Assembly (NCBI RefSeq): GCF_041685465.1
Contig: NZ_JAWLFS010000011.1
Location: 1-23,372 of the forward strand
Length of the DNA: 23,372 bases
Reading direction: 5' to 3'
From: Rhodosalinus sp041685465
GTDB lineage: Bacteria > Pseudomonadota > Alphaproteobacteria > Rhodobacterales > Rhodobacteraceae
The position numbers and the translations under genes are program-made. Numbering within the stretch: position 1 is the first letter of the stretch; every line of letters begins with the position of its first letter. Shown in pieces: positions 6,697 through 14,408 of the stretch. The notes under the pieces are model-generated. The model was not told the origin of the DNA, did no database searches, and was given only the letters and a program-made list of their open reading frames with translations.

Positions 6697-6728
6697 GTGT
6701 CGGGCCGGTGATAGAGCCAGCCCGACAC
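6697..6728. promoter_or_regulatory. Inverted repeat upstream of fabA
   Basis: A perfect 9-bp inverted repeat, GTGTCGGGC (6697-6705) and GCCCGACAC (6720-6728), with a 14-base spacer containing GTGATAGAG. It lies 28 bases before the fabA ATG. It could be a regulator binding site around the fabA promoter (a weak TTGCAG / GATAGA pair spans it) or a hairpin in the fabA leader. There is no T run, so a terminator is unlikely. Confidence 0.5.
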
Positions 6729-6756
6729 GCCGTCCACGACCGAGGAGTGCGCCCGA

Positions 6757-7263
6757 ATGGCGGACGATCAGACCAGTTTCGACAAGGAGGGTCTGCTGCA
6801 GTGCGCGCGGGGGGAGCTTTTCGGCCCCGGCAACGCGCAGCTGCCCGAGCCGCCAATGCTGATGATGGACCGCGTGACCGAGATTTCCGCCGACGGCGGC
6901 ACGCACGGCAAGGGCCATGTCGTGGCCGAACTCGACATCACGCCGGACCTCTGGTTCTTCCAGTGTCATTTCCCCGGCGATCCGGTGATGCCCGGCTGCC
7001 TCGGGCTCGACGCGATGTGGCAACTCACCGGCTTCAACCTCGGCTGGCGGGGGATGCCGGGCCGGGGCCGGGCGCTCGGCGTCGGCGAGGTAAAGTTCAC
7101 CGACATGGTCACGCCGGCGACGAGGCTCGTGACCTACATCGTCGATTTCACCCGTGTCATCGACCGCAAGCTCAAGCTGGGGCTGTCGAACGGCCGGATG
7201 CTGGCCGACGGCAAGGAAATCTACACCGCCACGGACATGAAGGTCGGGCTTTTCAGCGACTGA
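6757..7263 (+). CDS. fabA: 3-hydroxydecanoyl-ACP dehydratase/isomerase FabA
   Basis: A 168-residue protein, close to the E. coli length. FabA dehydrates 3-hydroxydecanoyl-ACP and isomerises trans-2- to cis-3-decenoyl-ACP, the branch point of anaerobic unsaturated fatty acid synthesis. The signature FFQCHFPGDPVMPGCLGLDAMWQL carries the catalytic His71 and Asp85, and a hot-dog fold is expected over the whole length. PPMLMMDRV near the N-terminus is also typical. It is followed after 14 bases by fabB, then by fabI, forming one operon. It diverges from irr, so iron-responsive control of membrane lipid synthesis is possible but not shown. Confidence 0.97.
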   Translation: MADDQTSFDKEGLLQCARGELFGPGNAQLPEPPMLMMDRVTEISADGGTHGKGHVVAELDITPDLWFFQCHFPGDPVMPGCLGLDAMWQLTGFNLGWRGMPGRGRALGVGEVKFTDMVTPATRLVTYIVDFTRVIDRKLKLGLSNGRMLADGKEIYTATDMKVGLFSD

Positions 7264-7277
7264 AGGAGGACGACCCA

Positions 7278-8507
7278 ATGCGCCGCGTCGTCGTCACGGG
7301 GCTCGGCATCGTCTCGTCCATCGGGACGACCGCCGACGAGGTTCTCGCGTCCCTGCGCGCGGGCCGCTCCGGTATCACTGCCAACGATCAGATGAAGGAG
7401 CACGGCTTCCGCAGCCAGGTGGCCGGCGCCCTCGACATCGACGTGAGCGATCACGTCGACAAGCGCACGCTGCGCTTCATGGGGCCGGGCGCGGCTTATG
7501 CGCATATCGCCATGACTCAGGCGATCGCCGATGCGGGCCTCGCGGAGGCCGACATCGTCAACGAGCGCTCGGGGCTCATCGCCGGCTCGGGCGGGCCGTC
7601 CACCTCCGCGATGCTCGCCGCGCATCAGACGGTCCTCGAGAAGGGCAGCCCGAAGCGCATCGGCCCCTTCGCGGTGCCGAAGTGCATGTCCTCGACGATC
7701 AGCGCCAACCTCGCCACGGCGTTCAGCATCAAGGGGATCAACTACTCGATCACCTCGGCCTGCTCGACCTCGCTGCACTGCATCGGCAATGCGGCCGAGC
7801 AGATCATGATGGGCAAGCAGGACCTGATGTTCGCCGGCGGCGGGGAGGAGCTCGACTGGACGCTGTCGTGCCTCTTCGACGCGATGGGCGCGATGAGCGC
7901 GAAGTTCAACGACACGCCCGAGCGGGCCTCCCGCGCCTTCGACGCGGACCGCGACGGCTTCGTGATCTCGGGCGGCGGCGGTATCGTGGTGCTCGAGGAT
8001 CTGGAGCGCGCGAAGGCGCGCGGCGCGAAGATCTACGCCGAGGTGACGGGCTACGGCGCCACGTCGGACGGCCACGACATGGTGGCGCCCAGCGGAGAGG
8101 GCGGCGAGCGGGCCATGCGCCTTGCGCTCCAGACGCTGCCGGAGGACCGGCGCGTGGGCTACATCAATGCGCACGGCACCTCGACACCCGTCGGCGACGT
8201 GGGCGAAGTGGAGGCCGTGCGCCGCATCTGGGGCGCGGGGTCGACGCCACTCATAAGCTCCACCAAGTCGATGACCGGCCACAGCCAGGGCGCCACCGGC
8301 GCGCAGGAGGCGATCTACAGCCTCCTGATGCTGGAGCACGATTTCATCGCGCCCTCGATCAACGTCGAGACCCTCGATCCGGGGATTACCCCGGGCGAGA
8401 TCGCGACCGCGCGGGTGGACGACGCCGGGCTCGACACGGTCATGACCAACAGCTTCGGCTTCGGCGGCACGAACGGCGCGATGCTGCTGAGCAAGTATCA
8501 CGGGTAG
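7278..8507 (+). CDS. fabB: 3-oxoacyl-ACP synthase I FabB
   Basis: A 409-residue condensing enzyme. FabB elongates the cis-3-decenoyl-ACP made by FabA and is needed for unsaturated fatty acids. The catalytic Cys162 lies in ITSACSTSLHC, His299 in YINAHGTSTPVGD and His335 in KSMTGHSQGATG with Lys330 just before. These match E. coli Cys163, His298, His333 and Lys328. The terminal SFGFGGTNGAMLLS is the family's glycine-rich loop. The ATG follows AAGGAGGA with 7 bases spacing. It lies between fabA and fabI in a tight operon, which supports FabB rather than FabF. Confidence 0.97.
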   Translation: MRRVVVTGLGIVSSIGTTADEVLASLRAGRSGITANDQMKEHGFRSQVAGALDIDVSDHVDKRTLRFMGPGAAYAHIAMTQAIADAGLAEADIVNERSGLIAGSGGPSTSAMLAAHQTVLEKGSPKRIGPFAVPKCMSSTISANLATAFSIKGINYSITSACSTSLHCIGNAAEQIMMGKQDLMFAGGGEELDWTLSCLFDAMGAMSAKFNDTPERASRAFDADRDGFVISGGGGIVVLEDLERAKARGAKIYAEVTGYGATSDGHDMVAPSGEGGERAMRLALQTLPEDRRVGYINAHGTSTPVGDVGEVEAVRRIWGAGSTPLISSTKSMTGHSQGATGAQEAIYSLLMLEHDFIAPSINVETLDPGITPGEIATARVDDAGLDTVMTNSFGFGGTNGAMLLSKYHG

Positions 8508-8516
8508 GGACGGGCG

Positions 8517-9308
8517 ATGGCAGGGCAGCTTACGGGCAAACGCGGTCTGATCATGGGCGTCGCCAACGACCGCTCGATTGCCTGGGGCATCGCGCAGGCC
8601 ATGCACGCGGCGGGCGCGGAGCTCGCCTTCACCTACCAGGGGGAGGCCTTCGGCAAGCGGGTCGAACCGCTGGCCGCCTCGGTGGGCTCGGACCTCCTCG
8701 TCGATTGCGACGTGACCGACGACGCGGCGATGGACGCGGCCTTCGCGGCGCTCGCCGCGCGCTGGCCCACGATCGACTTCGTGGTGCATGCCATCGCCTA
8801 TTCCGACAAGTCGGAGCTGACGGGTCGCTTCATCAACACGACCCGCGACAACTTCAAGCACTCGCTGGACATCTCGGCCTATTCCTTCATCGACGTGGCG
8901 CGGCGCGCGCAGCCGCTGATGGCGGAGCAGGGAGGCGCGCTGATGACGCTGACCTACCAGGGCTCCAACCGCGTCGTGCCGAGCTACAACGTGATGGGCG
9001 TCGCCAAGGCCGCGCTTGAGGCGGCGACGCGCTACCTCGCCAACGATCTCGGCCCCGAGGGCATCCGCGTGAACGCGCTGTCGCCCGGGCCGATGAAGAC
9101 GCTCGCCGGCGCCGCGATCGGCGGCGCGCGGCGCACCTACAAGCACACCGGGATGAACGCGCCGCTGCGCGCCAACGCCACGCTGGAGGCGGTGGGCGGC
9201 ACGGCGGTCTGGCTCGCGTCCGACGCGGGCGCCTGCACGACGGGCGAGATCGTGCATGTCGACGGCGGCTTTCACGTCCTCGGGATGCCGCAGATCGAGA
9301 ACCTCTGA
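8517..9308 (+). CDS. fabI: Enoyl-ACP reductase FabI (NADH)
   Basis: A 263-residue divergent SDR that reduces trans-2-enoyl-ACP in the last step of each fatty acid elongation cycle. The N-terminal IMGVANDRSIAWGIA is the FabI version of the nucleotide-binding motif. The catalytic pair is Tyr157-x6-Lys164 in SYNVMGVAKAAL. LSPGPMKTLA and the terminal GEIVHVDGGFHVLGM are also typical. The start codon lies 9 bases after the fabB stop, so the two are cotranscribed. It is the housekeeping enoyl reductase; the FabL-like SDR at 1559-2299 is unlikely to share this duty. The gene ends 37 bp from the convergent gene at 9346. Confidence 0.97.
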   Translation: MAGQLTGKRGLIMGVANDRSIAWGIAQAMHAAGAELAFTYQGEAFGKRVEPLAASVGSDLLVDCDVTDDAAMDAAFAALAARWPTIDFVVHAIAYSDKSELTGRFINTTRDNFKHSLDISAYSFIDVARRAQPLMAEQGGALMTLTYQGSNRVVPSYNVMGVAKAALEAATRYLANDLGPEGIRVNALSPGPMKTLAGAAIGGARRTYKHTGMNAPLRANATLEAVGGTAVWLASDAGACTTGEIVHVDGGFHVLGMPQIENL

Positions 9309-9345
9309 CGCCACGCGCCTCGGCCTCGCCGGCCGCCCGCCGCGC

Positions 9346-10215
9346 TCAGAACCACTGCCCGGGCTCCATCAGCCCGAGGTCCAGCAACTGGCGGGAGTGC
9401 CACTCGAAGGGCACGGAGTTGCGCCAGCGGAAGCTCGCGATCGCGTCGCGCGAGCCGGGGTTCGCGCGCAGCGCCTTCGCCGTGCGGAAGCTCGCCACCG
9501 CCGCCGTCAGGTTGTTGTGCCAGGGGCAGGCGTAGGTGTTGTATTCCTCGTCCGAGAAGGTGTGATCGGCCCGCAGCCTGAGCCCCGGCTTCGCGCGGAA
9601 GAGCCCGACGCGGTCGATCTTGCGCCGGTCGGGGGGCACATGCTCCTCGAAGCGCCAGCGCAGCCCGCCGAAGAAGTCGAGCTGGCGCTCCTTCGGGTGG
9701 TCGTGGTTGGCCGGGTCGGGGCGGGCGAGCGCGTAGTAGCCCGTGCGGTCCAGCATCGCGTCGTCGAGCGAGACGGCGTTGGGCGCCTCCGCCAGATCGG
9801 GCGCGTAGAGGTCCACGACGAAGGTCAGCATCGCGTCGCGCCGCTCCTCGGCGTGGAAGGTGAGCATCTCGCCCACCGTGCGCGTCTCGCAGAAGGGATA
9901 GAAGAGGAACTCGGCGTTGTAGCAGTAGAAGAACCACGTGCCGGGCGCGGCGTCGGTCAGCCGATCCACCGCGCGGCGCAGCGCGCCCTTCGCCCAGGGG
10001 TCGTGGCGGATGCGGTGGACGCTTTCCACGAGGTCGGGCGCGAGGGCGATCTCGTCGGGCATCAGGCAGAGCAGCGCGCGGAAGCCTTGTTGCTGATGGT
10101 GGCGCAGCGTCGTGTCGAGCGCGACGCCGTCCTCGGCGAGGATCACCGCCACCGGCCCCCGCGCCAGCGCCGCGCGGCCGCGGCGCAGGAAATCCTCCAG
10201 CCCGTCGTAGTGCAT
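9346..10215 (-). CDS. Uncharacterised protein, possibly glycosyltransferase-like
   Basis: A 289-residue soluble protein with no signal peptide or membrane segment. I do not recognise it with certainty. The N-terminal half (VAVILAEDGVALDTTLRHHQ, then GFRALLCLMPDEI) resembles the start of GT-A-type family 2 glycosyltransferases. The central WFFYCYNAEFLFYPF could correspond to the metal-binding region, but a clear D-x-D is missing. The C-terminal half is rich in Arg, Trp and Phe (HTFSDEEYNTYACPWHNNL). The ATG at 10215 has a GGAGGG box 7 bases upstream. It stands alone, convergent with fabI and divergent from miaB. The protein is probably real from its length, codon pattern and ribosome binding site, but the function is a guess. 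Confidence 0.7.
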   Translation of the reverse strand: MHYDGLEDFLRRGRAALARGPVAVILAEDGVALDTTLRHHQQQGFRALLCLMPDEIALAPDLVESVHRIRHDPWAKGALRRAVDRLTDAAPGTWFFYCYNAEFLFYPFCETRTVGEMLTFHAEERRDAMLTFVVDLYAPDLAEAPNAVSLDDAMLDRTGYYALARPDPANHDHPKERQLDFFGGLRWRFEEHVPPDRRKIDRVGLFRAKPGLRLRADHTFSDEEYNTYACPWHNNLTAAVASFRTAKALRANPGSRDAIASFRWRNSVPFEWHSRQLLDLGLMEPGQWF

Positions 10216-10257
10216 CCCTGACCCTCCGGCGGCGACGCTCGTCCAGCCCGCGCCACA

Positions 10258-10287
10258 TTGCAAGAGCGGCCCCGTCCGCGCTAGAGA
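10258..10287 (+). promoter_or_regulatory. Possible miaB promoter (TTGCAA-N18-TAGAGA)
   Basis: TTGCAA at 10258-10263 and TAGAGA at 10282-10287 are separated by 18 bases and end 23 bases before the miaB ATG. The boxes are moderate matches to the housekeeping consensus. Confidence 0.4.
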
Positions 10288-10310
10288 CGCGGGGCGAACA
10301 GGAGCCCCAG

Positions 10311-11639
10311 ATGACCGAGCCGCGCAAACTCTACGTCCGGACCTACGGCTGTCAGATGAACGTCTACGACAGCGAGCGCATGGCCGAGGCGCTCGCGCCG
10401 GCGGGGTATGTCACCACCGACAGCCCGGACGACGCGGACATGATCCTGCTCAACACCTGCCACATCCGCGAGAAGGCGGCGGAGAAGGTCTATTCCGAGC
10501 TCGGCCGCTTCAAGCCGCTCAAGGCCGCGCGCCCCGACCTGAAGATCGGCGTGGCGGGCTGCGTCGCGCAGGCCGAGGGCGAGGAGATGATGCGCCGGCA
10601 GCCGATGGTCGACCTTGTGATCGGGCCGCAGAGCTACCACCGCCTGCCCGCGCTCGAGGCGAAGCTGCGCGACGGCGGCCGCGCGGTCGAGACGGAGTTC
10701 CCGGCCGAGGACAAGTTCGACCATCTGCCGAAACGGCCGAAGGCCATGCGCGGGCCGACGGCCTTTCTCACCGTGCAGGAGGGCTGTGACAAGTTCTGCG
10801 CCTTCTGCGTGGTGCCCTATACCCGCGGCGCGGAGGTCAGCCGGCCCGCCGCCCGCGTGCTCGCGGAGGCGCGCGATCTGGTGGCGCGCGGCGTGCGTGA
10901 GGTCACGCTGCTCGGCCAGAACGTCAACGCCTACCACGGCGAGGGGCCGAAGGGGGGCGAATGGTCGCTCGCGCGCCTCGTACGCGCGCTCGCCGAGGTC
11001 GAGGGGCTGGAGCGCATCCGCTACACCACCTCGCATCCCAACGACATGGACGATGACCTGATCGCGGCGCACGGCGACTGCGACAAGCTCATGCCCTACC
11101 TGCACCTTCCCGTGCAGGCCGGCAGCGACCGCATCCTCAAGCGGATGAACCGCAAGCACACCGCCGAGAGCTACGTCCGCCTGATCGAGCGCATCCGCGC
11201 CGCGCGGCCCGATATCCTGATCTCGGGCGATTTCATCGTGGGCTTCCCGGAGGAGACGGAAGAGGACTTCCGCGCGACGCTCGATCTCGTGGAAGCGGTC
11301 AACTACGGCTACGCCTTCTCGTTCAAGTATTCGCCGCGGCCGGGCACGCCCGCGACCGAGCGCGCGCAGGTCGATCCGGCCGAGGCGCAGGAGCGGCTCG
11401 AGCGCCTGCAGGCCCTGCTCGGGCGCCAGCAGCGCGCGGTGCAGGACGCCATGGTGGGGCACGAGGTCTCGGTCCTCTTCGAGAAGCCGGGGCGCTTTCC
11501 GGGGCAGATGGCCGGCAAGTCCGAGTATCTGCACGCCGTCCATGTCGAGGACCCGCGCGCCGAGGCAGGGCGGATCGCGCGCGTGCGCGTGACCGAGAGC
11601 CATCGCAATTCGCTGTCCGGCATCATCGCCGAGACCTGA
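10311..11639 (+). CDS. miaB: tRNA-2-methylthio-N6-dimethylallyladenosine synthase MiaB
   Basis: A 442-residue radical-SAM methylthiotransferase that adds a methylthio group to i6A37 of tRNAs reading UNN codons. The N-terminal UPF0004 domain carries Cys14 (YGCQMN), Cys50 (LNTCHIREKA) and Cys84 (VAGCVAQ), which bind the auxiliary 4Fe-4S cluster. The radical-SAM CxxxCxxC is Cys159, Cys163 and Cys166 in EGCDKFCAFCVVPYTRG. A TRAM domain covers about 375-440. All six ligands are present, so it should be active. AGGAG lies 8 bases before the ATG. In many alphaproteobacteria miaB is followed directly by phoH; here two envelope genes lie between. Confidence 0.97.
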   Translation: MTEPRKLYVRTYGCQMNVYDSERMAEALAPAGYVTTDSPDDADMILLNTCHIREKAAEKVYSELGRFKPLKAARPDLKIGVAGCVAQAEGEEMMRRQPMVDLVIGPQSYHRLPALEAKLRDGGRAVETEFPAEDKFDHLPKRPKAMRGPTAFLTVQEGCDKFCAFCVVPYTRGAEVSRPAARVLAEARDLVARGVREVTLLGQNVNAYHGEGPKGGEWSLARLVRALAEVEGLERIRYTTSHPNDMDDDLIAAHGDCDKLMPYLHLPVQAGSDRILKRMNRKHTAESYVRLIERIRAARPDILISGDFIVGFPEETEEDFRATLDLVEAVNYGYAFSFKYSPRPGTPATERAQVDPAEAQERLERLQALLGRQQRAVQDAMVGHEVSVLFEKPGRFPGQMAGKSEYLHAVHVEDPRAEAGRIARVRVTESHRNSLSGIIAET

Positions 11640-11739
11640 CCGGCCGCGCGGCCTGCGCGCTTCGCCCCGTCGAATCGTTTCCATTTTGCCGATAATGCGT
11701 TTCCCGGCACCTGCTGGCGGCCGGATGGGCTGTTTTTCC

Positions 11740-11767
11740 TTCACAGCGCGCGCGGCTTTGTTAAACT
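11740..11767 (+). promoter_or_regulatory. Probable promoter of the OmpA-like/lipoprotein pair
   Basis: TTCACA (11740-11745) and TAAACT (11762-11767) are spaced by 16 bases in an AT-richer patch, after the miaB stop and 73 bases before the chosen start. It implies separate transcription of the envelope gene pair. Confidence 0.5.
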
Positions 11768-11840
11768 TTTGACGAAGCTGCGTTCGGGCAGGACGATCGC
11801 CCGGGCGTTCGGGAAAGTCGTAACGAAAGGGACAGGGGCC

Positions 11841-12467
11841 GTGGCCAACAGACAAGCAGCAAGCCTGCGTGGGGCGGCCGCCGGGGTCGCGCTGACGCTG
11901 GCGAGCGTCCTCGGCGGTGCCGCAGGTGCGCAGGCGGATCAGGCGGAGGGCGCGCGCGCCGTGGACGGCGCGCCGGTGATCGCGACACAGCAGCAGCGGG
12001 TCGTGCGGGGAGAACGGTACACCCCCGGCATCTCCGTCACGCCCGACGGCTGCGAGGTCTGGGTCATGGACGACGGGGCCGAAGGCTACGCGGTGGCGAA
12101 CGTCCGCCCCGACGGCACGCCCGTCTGCCGCGAGATCAACGTGTGCGGGGTGATGAACACGGATCAGTTCTTCGCCACCGACCGCTGGCATATCGGCCAG
12201 TCCGGGCGCGAGCGGCTGCGCGAGTTCTTCGATGAGGCGACCGCCTTCGGTTACATCATTGCCGGTCATACCGACTCGCGTGCTTCGGACGAGTACAACA
12301 TGCGGCTTTCCCAGCGCCGCGCGAACTCCGTGGCCGAGGTCGCCCTCGACGCCGGGGCGCGGGTGATCGACGTGCGCGGGTACGGAGAGCGGCAGCCGCG
12401 CGCCACCAACGACACCGCCGAGGGCATGGCGCAGAACCGCCGCGTCGAAATCCTGTGCGTGCGCTGA
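11841..12467 (+). CDS. OmpA-family protein with N-terminal two-cysteine domain
   Basis: A 208-residue exported protein, counted from GTG 11841. This start gives a typical signal peptide (about 1-32, ending AGAQA) and follows an AGGGG box. A TTG at 11769 would put 24 unlikely residues ahead of it and overlaps a promoter-like patch. Residues 64-96 form a small domain with Cys71 and Cys96 (PDGCEVWVMDDGAEGY...GTPVC). An OmpA C-terminal-like peptidoglycan-binding domain fills about 107-206, with GHTDSRASDEYNMRLSQRRA and GYGERQP...NRRVEI. No beta-barrel is present, so it is periplasmic or outer-membrane-associated and anchors to peptidoglycan. Cys102 and Cys206 may also pair. It is followed after 11 bases by a lipoprotein carrying the same small domain. 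Confidence 0.9.
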   Translation: MANRQAASLRGAAAGVALTLASVLGGAAGAQADQAEGARAVDGAPVIATQQQRVVRGERYTPGISVTPDGCEVWVMDDGAEGYAVANVRPDGTPVCREINVCGVMNTDQFFATDRWHIGQSGRERLREFFDEATAFGYIIAGHTDSRASDEYNMRLSQRRANSVAEVALDAGARVIDVRGYGERQPRATNDTAEGMAQNRRVEILCVR

Positions 12468-12478
12468 GGGGAAACACC

Positions 12479-12775
12479 ATGAAAATCGTCAGATTCGCCG
12501 TTCTCGCCACGGCCGCGGCCACGCTCGCCGCCTGCTCGGTGGGCCCCGACAAGTCGCGCGACGGCGGCGTCGACGCCAAGAACCTGTCGGAACTGGAGTG
12601 GGGCGTCTGGGTCGATCCGCAGGGATGCGACAACTGGATCGCCGACGACGGTGTGGAGGGCTACATGGCCCGCCGGCTGGATCGCTACGGCGAACCCGTG
12701 TGTTCGGGTGTCGCACCGCCGGGCGTCGCCACGGGCCCCTTCAAGGAGGGCTCGTCCATTCCGGACGTGCTCTGA
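12479..12775 (+). CDS. Small lipoprotein sharing the OmpA-like neighbour's domain
   Basis: A 98-residue lipoprotein. The signal peptide MKIVRFAVLATAAATLAAC ends in a lipobox with Cys19 as the lipidated residue. Residues 43-75 (VDPQGCDNWIADDGVEGY...GEPVC) align without gaps to 64-96 of the preceding OmpA-like protein with about 15 of 33 identical, including both cysteines (Cys50, Cys75) at the same 25-residue spacing, the DDG-EGY core and the G-PVC end. I know no function for this domain. GAGGGG lies 8 bases before the ATG, 11 bases after the OmpA-like stop, so the two are an operon. Ser20 after the lipidated Cys predicts sorting to the outer membrane by the usual rule. Confidence 0.87.
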   Translation: MKIVRFAVLATAAATLAACSVGPDKSRDGGVDAKNLSELEWGVWVDPQGCDNWIADDGVEGYMARRLDRYGEPVCSGVAPPGVATGPFKEGSSIPDVL

Positions 12776-12911
12776 TCGGGCCGGGCGCGGTCCGGGTTCC
12801 CGAAAGGCTGTCCGGGACCAACCCGGGCGGCCCGCGTGTCACGGCGTGCGTTGTTGCATCGCGGCGCGCGGCTTGGCACCCTGCGCGAAAGTCCCGCCTG
12901 AGGAGACCCGC

Positions 12912-13877
12912 GTGAGCACAGGCACCCTGACCGAGGCGCTCGTCGAATTTCCCGACAACCGGCTTCTCATCGACCTCTGCGGCGAACACGACCGCCATCT
13001 CGCGGAGATAGAGACCAAGCTCGACGTCCAGATCATGCGCCGTGGCAACCAGCTGGCCGTGATCGGGGAGGAGGCGGCCCGGCAGGAGGCGGTCGAGGTG
13101 CTCGAATCGCTTTACCGCCGCCTCGAACAGGGTCGCAGTGTCGAGCGTGCCGATGTCGACCGCGAACTCCGCACCGGACAGGGGCAGGGCGGTCAGCTCG
13201 AGATGTTCGGCGCCGGCCCGGTCGAGATCAAGACGCGCAAGAAGCTCGTGGAGCCGCGTACCGATGCGCAGCGCGCCTATGTCGGCGCACTTTTCCGCAA
13301 CGAGCTCGCCTTCGGCATCGGCCCGGCGGGCACCGGCAAGACCTATCTCGCGGTCGCGGTGGGCGTCTCGATGTATCTCGCCGGCCGGGTGGACCGGCTG
13401 ATCCTCTCGCGCCCGGCGGTGGAAGCGGGCGAGCGGCTGGGCTTCCTGCCCGGCGACATGCGCGAGAAGGTCGATCCCTACATGCAGCCGCTTTACGACG
13501 CGCTGAACGACTTCCTGCCCGGCAAGCAGGCCGCGCGGCTGATGGAGGAAAAGACGATCGAGATCGCGCCGCTCGCCTTCATGCGGGGGCGGACGCTGTC
13601 GAACGCCTTCGTGGTGCTGGACGAGGCGCAGAACGCCACCTCGATGCAGATGAAGATGTTCCTGACCCGGCTGGGCGAGGGGTCGCGGATGGTCGTCACC
13701 GGGGATCGCAGCCAGGTCGACCTGCCGCGCGGCATCGCCTCGGGCCTGCGCGAGGCCGAGCGCATCCTCGGCGCGGTGCCGGGCGTTTCCTTCAACTACT
13801 TCACCGCCCGGGACGTGGTGCGCCACCCTCTCGTGGCCGCCATCATCGATGCCTATGACGCCGATGCGTCCGGCTGA
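12912..13877 (+). CDS. phoH: PhoH-family ATPase
   Basis: A 321-residue PhoH-like P-loop ATPase. The Walker A motif GPAGTGKT is at 137-144 and the Walker B-like VVLDEAQN at 234-241. SRPAVEAGERLGFLPGD and VVTGDRSQVDLPRG are family-typical. An N-terminal KH-like segment (about 20-80) precedes the ATPase. PhoH proteins are thought to act in RNA metabolism, often with YbeY, which follows here and overlaps by 29 bases. I chose GTG 12912 because GAGGAG lies 7 bases upstream. The symbol follows common alphaproteobacterial usage (ybeZ in E. coli nomenclature). Confidence 0.95.
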   Translation: MSTGTLTEALVEFPDNRLLIDLCGEHDRHLAEIETKLDVQIMRRGNQLAVIGEEAARQEAVEVLESLYRRLEQGRSVERADVDRELRTGQGQGGQLEMFGAGPVEIKTRKKLVEPRTDAQRAYVGALFRNELAFGIGPAGTGKTYLAVAVGVSMYLAGRVDRLILSRPAVEAGERLGFLPGDMREKVDPYMQPLYDALNDFLPGKQAARLMEEKTIEIAPLAFMRGRTLSNAFVVLDEAQNATSMQMKMFLTRLGEGSRMVVTGDRSQVDLPRGIASGLREAERILGAVPGVSFNYFTARDVVRHPLVAAIIDAYDADASG

Positions 13878-14373
13878 GGCGGCGGCGGGCGTCGAGACGC
13901 TCGTCGAGGATCCGCGCTGGGCAGAGGTGGATTTGCCCCGTCTGGCGGACCGCGCGGCGGCGGCGACGCTCGTGCATCTCGGGCTCGGCCCTGCCGACTG
14001 GGAGATCGCGGTGCTCGGCTGCTCGGACGCGCGCATCACCGACCTGAACGCGACCTTCCGGGCCAAGCCGCGGCCCACGAACGTGCTCAGCTGGCCCTCG
14101 GAGGACCGCGCACCCGGGACCCCCGGCGCGGCCCCCGCGGCCCCCGATCCGGCCGAGCCCGAACTCGGCGACGTGGCGCTCGCCTTCGAGACCTGCGCGC
14201 GCGAGGCGGAGGCGGCGGGCAAGTCGCTCGGCGACCATGCGACGCATCTGATCGTGCACGGGATTCTGCATCTTCTGGGCCACGATCACGAGACCGAGGC
14301 CGATGCGGCACGGATGGAGCGGCTCGAGGCGGAGATACTTGGCAAACTGGGGCTCCCTGACCCATATTCGTAG
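13849..14373 (+). CDS. ybeY: Endoribonuclease/rRNA maturation factor YbeY
   Basis: A 174-residue protein of the YbeY (UPF0054) family, a metal-dependent RNase acting in 16S rRNA 3' maturation and ribosome quality control. The metal site H-x3-H-x5-H is His137, His141 and His147 in HGILHLLGHDH. FRAKPRPTNVLSWPSED and GDVALAF are conserved. Between them lies an Ala/Pro-rich insert (about 87-104) that makes the protein longer than the E. coli version. Three in-frame ATGs (13849, 13855, 13864) all lie inside phoH and none has a clear ribosome binding site. The start is therefore uncertain by a few residues, and translation is probably coupled to phoH. Confidence 0.95.
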   Translation: MPMTPMRPAEAAAGVETLVEDPRWAEVDLPRLADRAAAATLVHLGLGPADWEIAVLGCSDARITDLNATFRAKPRPTNVLSWPSEDRAPGTPGAAPAAPDPAEPELGDVALAFETCAREAEAAGKSLGDHATHLIVHGILHLLGHDHETEADAARMERLEAEILGKLGLPDPYS

Positions 14374-14408
14374 CGGCGGCCCCGAGGCCGCGATCTGGAA
14401 CGAGAGAG

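Noticed and set aside
7221..9314. 697-residue minus-strand frame opposite fabB and fabI
   Set aside because: Its composition is the reverse shadow of two well-supported genes.
11642..11653. GGCCGCGCGGCC palindrome after miaB as a terminator
   Set aside because: It has no loop and no following T run; short GC palindromes are expected by chance here.
11769..11840. Longer N-terminus for the OmpA-like protein from TTG 11769
   Set aside because: It would bury the signal peptide behind 24 residues, and the TTG has no ribosome binding site and lies against a promoter-like patch.
12786..12828. CCGGGTT...AACCCGG inverted repeat after the lipoprotein gene
   Set aside because: A 7-bp stem with a loop of about 20 bases and no T run is too weak to call a terminator.
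12870..12900. Sigma-54-like TTGGCAC-N-GC pattern before phoH
   Set aside because: The -12 element lacks the TTGC expected at the right spacing, and GC-rich DNA gives such partial matches often.
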